Assembly (NCBI RefSeq): GCF_024385605.1
Contig: NZ_JANFOJ010000017.1
Location: forward strand, 1-61,877
Reading direction: 5' to 3'
Source: Sporolactobacillus sp. STSJ-5
Lineage (GTDB): Bacteria; Bacillota; Bacilli; Bacillales; Sporolactobacillaceae
DNA: 61,877 nucleotides
The translations under genes were made by a program, and so were the position numbers. The notes beneath the pieces were generated by a model. The model was not told the DNA's origin, made no database searches, and was given only the letters and a program-made list of their open reading frames with translations. This document shows, piece after piece, positions 13,175 through 19,162 of the stretch. Positions within the stretch are counted from its first letter, which is position 1. Each line of letters starts with the position of its first letter.

Positions 13175-13219
13175 ATTATCGAACATTAGATGAAATGTTT
13201 CGTACTATTGTTCGCCTTT
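13175..13219. promoter_or_regulatory. PurR-type operator of the pur operon
   Basis: Two convergent PurBox-like sequences, ATTATCGAACATT (13175-13187) and ATTGTTCGCCTTT (13207-13219), match AWWWCCGAACWWT or its complement at 12 and 11 of 13 positions, 19 nt apart. They lie 4 nt upstream of the -35. The same layout recurs at pbuG. Spacing is slightly longer than the 16-17 nt known in B. subtilis. Confidence 0.7.
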
Positions 13220-13471
13220 TGACGAAATCAATTTTCCGTCGAAAACACATTGCCGACCGATGCATTCCGGTCCTGATTCCGTTTCTCGAAAAATCGGACG
13301 CTCTGTCCGCCTGATCGGCGCGTATCCTTCGGCTTTCATCCGTTCGAGACATTGATTGATGGTCTCATCTTCTCCGACAGTAAATTGCTTTTTCAATAGC
13401 GTAATGTTTGATCGCTTATCCGAATTCCCTTGCTTTCGTTTTCCCAATGAATGTTCACCGCTCCATGTCAA
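13205..13471 (-). CDS. NETI motif-containing protein (YebG-like)
   Basis: Small protein of up to 88 aa, function unknown. It contains the NETI-type segment GEDETINQCLERMKAEGYAPIRR, which gives the family its name, then PIFRETESG and a C-terminal GRQCVFDGKLI with two nearby cysteines (PECIGRQC). In B. subtilis the homologous yebG lies immediately upstream of purE, as here. The reading frame is open to a TTG start without a clear ribosome binding site, so the true N-terminus may be about 25 residues shorter. Its 3' end overlaps the PurR-type operator of the pur operon. Confidence 0.75.
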   Translation of the reverse strand: MTWSGEHSLGKRKQGNSDKRSNITLLKKQFTVGEDETINQCLERMKAEGYAPIRRTERPIFRETESGPECIGRQCVFDGKLISSKGEQ

Positions 13472-13572
13472 TCACGCGCAGCTGCACGCGTTAAATGTCG
13501 TCTTTTATCGAAATTTCATATTTTTATTATATCAATTAACCTGCTGCTTCGACAGGCTTCATCGACACTTCA

Positions 13573-13851
13573 TTAATGAACGTAAAAAGCAAGCGCGACA
13601 AAGCCAAGCGCAATCAATGTTGCACCGATGGTCCCTGTCACCATGTGAATCATGTAACTTGGAATACGCTTCAGGAAGCTTGCTTCGATCGCCATGGCTA
13701 TACTTGCAGAATCATCCTTTCCCTTCTCATGCTCCGCTTCCACAATTAAGTGGTCACCAGCCTGTCTCATCTCTTTCGTCAGATAAAAGCTTGCACAGAG
13801 CACAGCCATTCCAAGAATCCAAAACAAAATTGCAATGATTAAAGCAGCCAT
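13573..13851 (-). CDS. Small two-helix membrane protein, unknown function
   Basis: About 92 aa with two hydrophobic helices, one at the N-terminus (AALIIAILFWILGMAVLCA) and one at the C-terminus (GTIGATLIALGFVALAFYV). A charged central loop of about 40 residues (TKEMRQAGDHLIVEAEHEKGKDD) joins them. An ATG about 10 nt after AAAGGG is taken as the start. It lies between the NETI gene and pbuG, the place held by yebD/yebE in B. subtilis, but I do not recognise the family. Confidence 0.6.
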   Translation of the reverse strand: MAALIIAILFWILGMAVLCASFYLTKEMRQAGDHLIVEAEHEKGKDDSASIAMAIEASFLKRIPSYMIHMVTGTIGATLIALGFVALAFYVH

Positions 13852-13989
13852 TTCATTCACGCCCTTTAGGATAGATTATCCTTATCATGTCACTGACGAG
13901 GTGCATGTATTCGGCAATACAGGGATCTGCAAAATGCATTATGCCGCGAAAAATGTTTTGAATCGAAAAGGGACATCGGTTCTGCTTTA

Positions 13990-14062
13990 GGCAGGTGCGC
14001 ACAGGTCGCGTTAGAAAAACCGGGCAAACTGAGCGCGACCACGGGTGCACAGCGAGCCCGCA
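13990..14062. repeat. Partial copy of a dispersed intergenic repeat
   Basis: AGAAAAACCGGGCAAA (about 14010) and the GAGCGCGACC..GGGTGCAC..GCGAGC segment recur at 38780-38800 and 61435-61565. This copy is short and degenerate. Confidence 0.5.
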
Positions 14063-14128
14063 GGCAACTTCTGGCACATCCTACTTCTGTTTCACTAAGC
14101 ATTCTGATCCTTATAAGCAACGAATAAA

Positions 14129-14312
14129 ATAAGCGGAAATTTTCCGCTTATATCACCATGGAGCTTATTTTGCCGGTAAATAAGGGTAATTTTTCCGCTT
14201 ATGCAAAGCAAAGCTCTCTATTTTCATGTTTTTAGATTCGATAAGCGGAATTTTTCCGTCTATTTAAGCGATTTTTTCGCTCATTTTCTAAATAAGGGTA
14301 ATTTCTCCGTCT
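14129..14312. repeat. Degenerate 21-nt repeat cluster A
   Basis: Five 21-nt units begin at 14129, 14180, 14241, 14262 and 14292. They follow the pattern ATAAGSGKAAWTTTYTCCGYYT, and spacers between some of them are about 9, 30 and 40 nt. Several units are near-palindromic (AAGCGGAAATTTTCCGCTT). The cluster fills most of a 607-nt gene-free stretch; I see no coding gene in it. Confidence 0.7.
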
Positions 14313-14424
14313 ATTTATCAGATTGGGCGCTTACCTCATCGCCCAACCGCTAAGAACAGATGGGAATCAGCAGCTTATGAGGCTCATCGTCAGCAGGGCA
14401 GAACGATAAATTTTCTTTACCTGC

Positions 14425-14458
14425 AAAAAAGCCTTCCTCAATGAGGAAGGCTTTTAAA
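14425..14458. terminator. Bidirectional terminator after pbuG
   Basis: AGCCTTCCTCA and TGAGGAAGGCT form a 10-11-bp stem, flanked by an A-run on the left and TTTT on the right. On the minus strand it ends with TTTTTTG, about 10 nt after the pbuG stop. Confidence 0.9.
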
Positions 14459-14468
14459 AAGATCGCTT

Positions 14469-15776
14469 TTAGATTAATGCGAAGAAGACGATGAAAACAA
14501 AGAACAGTACGTAGACAATCGGATGAACTTCTTTCCAGCGTCCTGCCGTGATCATCGTGATCGGGTAAAGAATGAAACCAAGTGCGATACCATCAGAGAT
14601 GCTGTACGTCAGCGGCATGCCGAGTACAGTCAGGAATGCAGGAACCGCGATTTCAAATTTATCCCAAGGAATTTGTTTCAAAGCAGATGCCATCAGTACA
14701 CCGACAATGATCAGCGCAGGTGCGGTTACTTGTGACGTAACAACAGACAGCAGCGGCGAGAACAGCATGCCGAACAGGAACAAAATACCGGTAACAACCG
14801 CAGTGAATCCGGAACGTCCGCCGACTGCAATACCTGTTGATGATTCAATGTAAGCAGAGGTTGGTGATGTACCAAGTACAGAACCTGCAAGCATTGATGT
14901 CGAGTCAGCAAGCAGTGCTTGTCCGACGCGCGGCATTTTGTTGTTCTTCATGAATCCGGCTTGTTCAGCAAGTCCGATCAGCGTGCCGGCCGTATCAAAG
15001 AATGTAACAAGCAGGAACGTCAGGACAACAACGCCGAGCTGTAATGTATTAATGTCCGGAACATGTGTAATTGCCTTGCCGAAAGTAGGCGCGAGGCTAG
15101 GCGCAGTCGAAACAATCGAAGACGGAAGCGGAATCAGTTTGAAAATGATGCCCACAATCGAAGTCAGAACCATGCCGATGAAAATAGCACCGGGAACTTT
15201 TCGAACCATAAGGATGATCGTGACAATCAATCCGAAGATGGTCAGCCAAGTTGTGCCGACATTCAGCGGTCCGAAAGCTACTGTCGTTGCTTTGTCGGCA
15301 ACGATCAAACCGCCTTCATGAAGGCCGATAAATGCGATGAATAAGCCAATACCTGCAGCCATTGCCAGCTTCAGGCTTTGCGGAATTGCGTCAATAATAA
15401 TTTCACGAAGCTTGAAAATCGTAATCAGAAAGAACACTACCGATGCAATGAATACGCCGGCCAGTGCCGTCTCCCACGGAATTTTCATGCCGATGCATAC
15501 TGAATAAGCAAAAAATGCGTTAACACCAAGCCCCGGTGCGATTGCAATCGGGTACTTAGCTATGATACCCATGATCAAGCAGCCAAGCGCACTGGAAATC
15601 GCGGTTGCTGTGAATACAGCACCTTTATCCATGCCTGATGCACCGAGAACACTCGGATTGACGAACAATATGTACGCCATGGAAATAAAGGTAGTCAAAC
15701 CAGCAAGTGTTTCACGGCCTAAAGTTGTCTTTAACTCGGAAAATTGAAAATAACGTGACAACCAATTCTCGTTCAC
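14469..15776 (-). CDS. pbuG: NCS2-family purine permease (hypoxanthine/guanine type)
   Basis: Proton-coupled purine uptake across the cytoplasmic membrane. About 435 aa with 12 or more hydrophobic helices, the AzgA/PbuG branch of NCS2. Family marks are ETLAGLTTFISMAYILFVNP at the N-terminus, PGLGVNAFFAY near residue 75, TFFDTAGTLIGLAEQAG near 260 and GTSPTSAYIESSTGIAVGGR near 305. The start is put at GTG behind GAGGGGG (6 nt); a further-upstream ATG overlaps the ribosome binding site. PurR-type boxes and a sigma-A promoter lie upstream. In B. subtilis pbuG also lies next to the pur operon. Confidence 0.9.
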   Translation of the reverse strand: MNENWLSRYFQFSELKTTLGRETLAGLTTFISMAYILFVNPSVLGASGMDKGAVFTATAISSALGCLIMGIIAKYPIAIAPGLGVNAFFAYSVCIGMKIPWETALAGVFIASVVFFLITIFKLREIIIDAIPQSLKLAMAAGIGLFIAFIGLHEGGLIVADKATTVAFGPLNVGTTWLTIFGLIVTIILMVRKVPGAIFIGMVLTSIVGIIFKLIPLPSSIVSTAPSLAPTFGKAITHVPDINTLQLGVVVLTFLLVTFFDTAGTLIGLAEQAGFMKNNKMPRVGQALLADSTSMLAGSVLGTSPTSAYIESSTGIAVGGRSGFTAVVTGILFLFGMLFSPLLSVVTSQVTAPALIIVGVLMASALKQIPWDKFEIAVPAFLTVLGMPLTYSISDGIALGFILYPITMITAGRWKEVHPIVYVLFFVFIVFFALI

Positions 15777-15847
15777 AATAATCCCCCTCATTTTCTTATT
15801 TTGTCCGCATCCGCCAATATTTGTCGATGAACGGCTATGAACCCAAA

Positions 15848-15874
15848 ATAAAAAAGCTTCAAAGCCAATGAAGC
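15848..15874 (-). terminator. Intrinsic terminator inside the pbuG leader
   Basis: On the minus strand GCTTCA-TTGGCTT-TGAAGC is followed by TTTTTTATTTT. It lies about 85 nt downstream of the predicted transcription start and about 70 nt before the pbuG start, so it looks like an attenuator. No purine aptamer was found in the leader. Confidence 0.75.
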
Positions 15875-15963
15875 GAATAGAATAAATGCAATACTCATGA
15901 TGACATGTTGAAAATTAATTTCGACGTATGCAGACAAAATAAAACTCTTTTTTTACATCGTTC

Positions 15964-15993
15964 ATTATATCAGCAGATAGGAGCCGCCGTCAA
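15964..15993 (-). promoter_or_regulatory. pbuG sigma-A promoter
   Basis: Minus strand: -35 TTGACG at 15988-15993, 18-nt spacer, -10 TATAAT at 15964-15969. Confidence 0.85.
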
Positions 15994-15996
15994 CGA

Positions 15997-16040
15997 AACA
16001 GCGAACGCTATATAATTTATTTTGGTAAACGTTCGGAATT
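15997..16040. promoter_or_regulatory. PurR-type operator of pbuG
   Basis: Convergent boxes AACAGCGAACGCT (15997-16009) and AACGTTCGGAATT (16028-16040). The second matches the PurBox complement at 12 of 13 positions. They are 18 nt apart and 4 nt upstream of the -35, the same geometry as at the pur operon. Confidence 0.7.
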
Positions 16041-16110
16041 AGAAAAAAGAATGGCCCATTCAGGCAAAACCTGCCATCAATCAATTCGCCTTTATGTTAT
16101 TCATAGAAAC

Positions 16111-16151
16111 GAGACAGTCTCAAAGTCCAAAACGGATTTTGAGACTGCCTC
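16111..16151. repeat. Long imperfect inverted repeat downstream of the TcaA-like gene
   Basis: 18-nt arms GAGACAGTCTCAAAGTCC and GGATTTTGAGACTGCCTC pair at 16 of 18 positions around a 5-nt loop. It could terminate transcription, or be a MITE or IS-end remnant; no transposase is near. Confidence 0.6.
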
Positions 16152-16238
16152 GCTCTTTTCATTGGGCTTTTCTTTTTGGGGATAACACCTATTCATACTT
16201 CATGGAGATAGGGTCCAGTTTTCAAGCAGTTTATATTC

Positions 16239-17363
16239 CTACAAATTCGGCTGTTTGTCTGCAGGCCATGTGTGAACAACCGGATTTGGGACGGACAGCT
16301 TCTTTTTATGTGTCCATAGAGATGCCGTTTGAAGCGTTATATAATTATCGGAAATTCCATTTACCAGCCAACGCTTCTGATTTTTATCATAAACCAGCCG
16401 GAAATTGATGCCTCGCTGATAGGAATCGTCTTTCATTTGTTTCTCTTTCTTTAGCTTATAACCGTATTTATAGGAAACAACAGTATCTACTGAGGCGTTC
16501 CATTGATCCCCGAAATGCGTCAGCGTCAGGCTGTCCGGATCAACCACCATCCCTAAATAGGCAGATTGAACTTCATCCAATTGTCCCTTTATTTGTTCGA
16601 ATTGCATCATTCGTGCAGCCGATTGGGTCTTTTTAAATTGTTCCGAAGCAGAAGGAAGTTTTGTCGGTACATATTCAGAAGTCTCCCAAATGGATACTTC
16701 GCTGTTAAACTGATTAATGCGCTCAATCACTGCTTTTTGCACCGACGCATCACGTGCTATCCAGGCCGCCGAATTGACGTCGATTGTTATCGGTTGATCC
16801 CACACTGCTATTTTTTCTTTTTTTACAAAAATGCCTAAATCATTGGTCAGCTGTTTTTGAAGAACATAGGTTCCGGGAAGAATTCGTCCATACTTGGTTC
16901 CCTTATGTGCAATTCCCTGTTGATCAGCATTGAGTGCCAATTGTTCACCCTTGCGCAACCCAGTTACCGTAATCGGCTGCGTTTGAAGCTTCAATTTATA
17001 ATTTTTAAAAAGCAGATAGCGTCGTCCCTGTTGCGTGATACTCAGGACGCCGTCCGAATCTAATTTTTTTGTCTGTGCCGCCTTTGTCAGGCTGTCGGTT
17101 ATTTCTCGATAGGCTCCCTTGTGCGTACGCAAATAATTAAGCAGTGCCTGAGATGAGGATTTCGTAATTTCAGCACTTTTATTATCTGAAATGAGCAGCT
17201 GCTTGAGTGCTGACGCATCGTTAGTCTTGATCGTCTCCTTAAAGCTCTGAAGCAGGTGTTCTGGAGAAGACTTCGAGTGACCTATACCGACTAGAATAAG
17301 AAGAAACATTAATATAAGTACGAACGTGCCGATGATCACCATGCTGCTTTTTCCTAATCGCAT
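16239..17363 (-). CDS. TcaA/YvbJ-like membrane-anchored envelope protein
   Basis: 374 aa with one N-terminal transmembrane helix (MVIIGTFVLILMFLLILVGIG) and a large extracytoplasmic part. The part after the helix, SSPEHLLQSFKETIKTNDASALKQLL, and the C-terminal NTF2-like portion ending YDKNQKRWLVNG fit TcaA/YvbJ-type proteins. These proteins affect the cell wall and glycopeptide response in Firmicutes. The usual N-terminal zinc ribbon is absent, and no cysteine occurs before the helix. The ATG start is preceded by AAGGAG at a longish spacing; a GTG 9 nt upstream is the alternative. The family call is moderate, and the exact role is unknown. Confidence 0.6.
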   Translation of the reverse strand: MRLGKSSMVIIGTFVLILMFLLILVGIGHSKSSPEHLLQSFKETIKTNDASALKQLLISDNKSAEITKSSSQALLNYLRTHKGAYREITDSLTKAAQTKKLDSDGVLSITQQGRRYLLFKNYKLKLQTQPITVTGLRKGEQLALNADQQGIAHKGTKYGRILPGTYVLQKQLTNDLGIFVKKEKIAVWDQPITIDVNSAAWIARDASVQKAVIERINQFNSEVSIWETSEYVPTKLPSASEQFKKTQSAARMMQFEQIKGQLDEVQSAYLGMVVDPDSLTLTHFGDQWNASVDTVVSYKYGYKLKKEKQMKDDSYQRGINFRLVYDKNQKRWLVNGISDNYITLQTASLWTHKKKLSVPNPVVHTWPADKQPNL

Positions 17364-17568
17364 CGCTTTCACGTCTCCTTCCGTATTTGCCCATTCTATG
17401 CTGCAAAATTCGTGAAGTGACTCCTATTTAATCAAAGCTGCATTTTTTCATGCGGATGAAAATGGTACAAACTGATCCAGTCTATTTTTAAAGGTGATCA
17501 CATAGAACTGACCGTAGACTTTTTGACGGTTTCATGACAAACCGAACTTCAAACAATTTTGGGGGGCG

Positions 17569-18636
17569 ATGACGATTAAACTTAAGCTTTTGCTCATCAT
17601 GGGACTCGCACTTCTGCTGCTCATTGCCGGATGCGGCAACTCAAGCAGTAAGAAAGAAGAAGGCAAATCCGATATTGCGACGGTGACAGTGAAAAACGGC
17701 CAATATATTACAAAGGATGGTCAAGAAAACTCCGACGATAGCGCACTGCTCGCGCTCAATATCAGTATTACCAACCACTCCGACGATTCGCTGGATCTGC
17801 TCACTGATGACTTCTCACTCTATGATTCCAAGAATGAAAAAGTATCGGTGGATGACTCCATCTATGACGATTCAGAAGGCAGCTTTAAAATGCTGGACAC
17901 TGACTCCCTTGCCAAAGATAAAACCGTAACCGGCTACATTCCGTTTCGAGTCGCCAAGAACAAAACCTATGAACTGCACTTTCAGCCAAACGTCTATAAA
18001 GGAGATAAAAAGGTTGATGAAATTGTTGTAAAAATTAATACCAAGAAGTTCAAAGACGATCAGCAGCAAATTAAGGATGCCATGAACGCCTATATACAAA
18101 CTGTTTTCTTTGGAAAAGATGATTCGAACTACGCAACCCTTGTCGCCAATGATGCAAATAAAGATAAAGCGCAAATGAAAGACGTATTCATCAAAAATAT
18201 GGGCAGCGAGCTCGATGATCAGTTGTCTGATGAGCAAACCAATCAAATTTATGAAGCCTTTGAAAGCGCCAATCGTGAAAAAGGAAGCGTCGTTCTAAAG
18301 GTTGATACAGCCCTTCCGGATTCAGCCGTTGTCGAAGTTACTCCAAAAGTACTTTTCCTCGACGACATGTATGACGAGATTGAAAAATTGAAGGATCAGT
18401 TTATTGATGACAACCGCGGCAAATATTCGGACTATGATGCTGCGCTGAAAGGCTGGTATGTGTACATGGCAAAAAATATTGGGGAGGTGTTTAAAAATAC
18501 TGATACACAGACATCCGACGACAGCTATAAAATCAATCTTAAGAAGGAAGGAAACAAATGGGAGGTCGATTCTGAAAAAAGCACGGCAAATTACGATTAC
18601 GAGGGACTGCTCAGCGATATGACGGGCGGGTATTAA
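17569..18636 (+). CDS. Lipoprotein with DUF4352- and DUF5105-like regions
   Basis: 355 aa. The signal peptide ends in a lipobox (LLIAGC, Cys near residue 22), so it is probably tethered to the outer face of the membrane. Residues about 35-160 (VTVKNGQYITKDGQ, ALNISITNHSDDSLDLL) form a beta-sandwich like DUF4352 proteins. The C-terminal half (ATLVANDANKDKAQMKD, LSDEQTNQIYEAF, YKINLKKEGNKWEVD) resembles DUF5105. The sequence is very acidic and lysine-rich. It stands alone between a divergent TcaA-like gene and adhE and ends at a clear terminator. Function unknown. Confidence 0.75.
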   Translation: MTIKLKLLLIMGLALLLLIAGCGNSSSKKEEGKSDIATVTVKNGQYITKDGQENSDDSALLALNISITNHSDDSLDLLTDDFSLYDSKNEKVSVDDSIYDDSEGSFKMLDTDSLAKDKTVTGYIPFRVAKNKTYELHFQPNVYKGDKKVDEIVVKINTKKFKDDQQQIKDAMNAYIQTVFFGKDDSNYATLVANDANKDKAQMKDVFIKNMGSELDDQLSDEQTNQIYEAFESANREKGSVVLKVDTALPDSAVVEVTPKVLFLDDMYDEIEKLKDQFIDDNRGKYSDYDAALKGWYVYMAKNIGEVFKNTDTQTSDDSYKINLKKEGNKWEVDSEKSTANYDYEGLLSDMTGGY

Positions 18637-18663
18637 TGTCGCCAATGCTTTATGGACTAAGCT

Positions 18664-18696
18664 GAATTGAGCAGGTGCGCTCAATTCGCTTTTTTC
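18664..18696 (+). terminator. Terminator after the lipoprotein gene
   Basis: Perfect 9-bp stem GAATTGAGC / GCTCAATTC with loop AGGTGC, followed by GCTTTTTT. Confidence 0.9.
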
Positions 18697-18751
18697 AACC
18701 GAGAAAGCGGGACAAGCGGATAGCAGTTGAGACGAATGGGTTTTCTCTCTC

Positions 18752-18919
18752 TTCGGTTGAACTTTCCAGAGATTGGGTTGAACTTTTCGAGTGTTGGGTT
18801 GAATTTCCGCTCTTCGTTTGAAATTAGTTACAACTTTTTAGAAGTTCGTTACGATTTTTCCTTAGTTCGTTACGAATTTGAGAGTCTTCGTTACGACTTT
18901 TTCTCGATTCGTTACAAGT
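18752..18919. repeat. Degenerate 21-nt tandem repeat cluster B
   Basis: Seven 21-nt units and one 13-nt short unit run head to tail. Three units follow TTSGGTTGAAYTTTYC (starts 18752, 18773, 18794), then a 13-nt unit at 18815, then four of the type TTACRAnTTTT..nnTTCG (18828, 18849, 18870, 18891). The frame stays open on the plus strand as a heptad-like peptide, but no ribosome binding site or family supports a protein. It occupies the gap before adhE. Confidence 0.85.
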
Positions 18920-19075
18920 CCAGACATCCGCACATCTTACGAGTTATTGCACCTCTTCCGTCTACTGCGCAACAAAGATGCAACCCACTTTACTGTTGCT
19001 TAAAACCTCAATTATTTGCTCGACACAAATCAGACAAAATCAAATGGCCACTTTGTGACAGCGTTTTCGTAATTG

Positions 19076-19104
19076 TTGCCAATCCACTGGTTATAAAGTA
19101 AATT
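19076..19104 (+). promoter_or_regulatory. adhE promoter
   Basis: -35 TTGCCA at 19076-19081, 17-nt spacer, -10 TAAATT at 19099-19104. The Rex-type palindrome begins 5 nt further on. Confidence 0.65.
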
Positions 19105-19108
19105 ATAT

Positions 19109-19126
19109 ATGTGAATTAATTCACAA
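19109..19126. promoter_or_regulatory. Rex-type operator of adhE
   Basis: ATGTGAATTAATTCACAA matches the Rex consensus TTGTGAANNNNTTCACAA at all but one position. It covers the predicted transcription start, so Rex bound at low NADH/NAD+ would block the promoter. Confidence 0.85.
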
Positions 19127-19162
19127 AGTCATGATCCCTATTTTCCGAAGGAGGACCACCAT

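Noticed and set aside
14129-14312. CRISPR-like repeat array
   Set aside because: Units are degenerate and irregularly spaced, no unique spacers separate constant repeats, and no cas gene is present.
15788-15898. 36-codon hydrophobic ORF in the pbuG leader as a real gene
   Set aside because: No ribosome binding site and it crosses an intrinsic terminator. Kept only as a possible leader-peptide idea in the findings.
18727-19101. 124-aa plus-strand frame with heptad-like peptide (LNF, RYDF repeats)
   Set aside because: The frame is open because the 21-nt DNA repeat keeps phase. It has no ribosome binding site, the second half is low complexity, and it runs into the adhE promoter.
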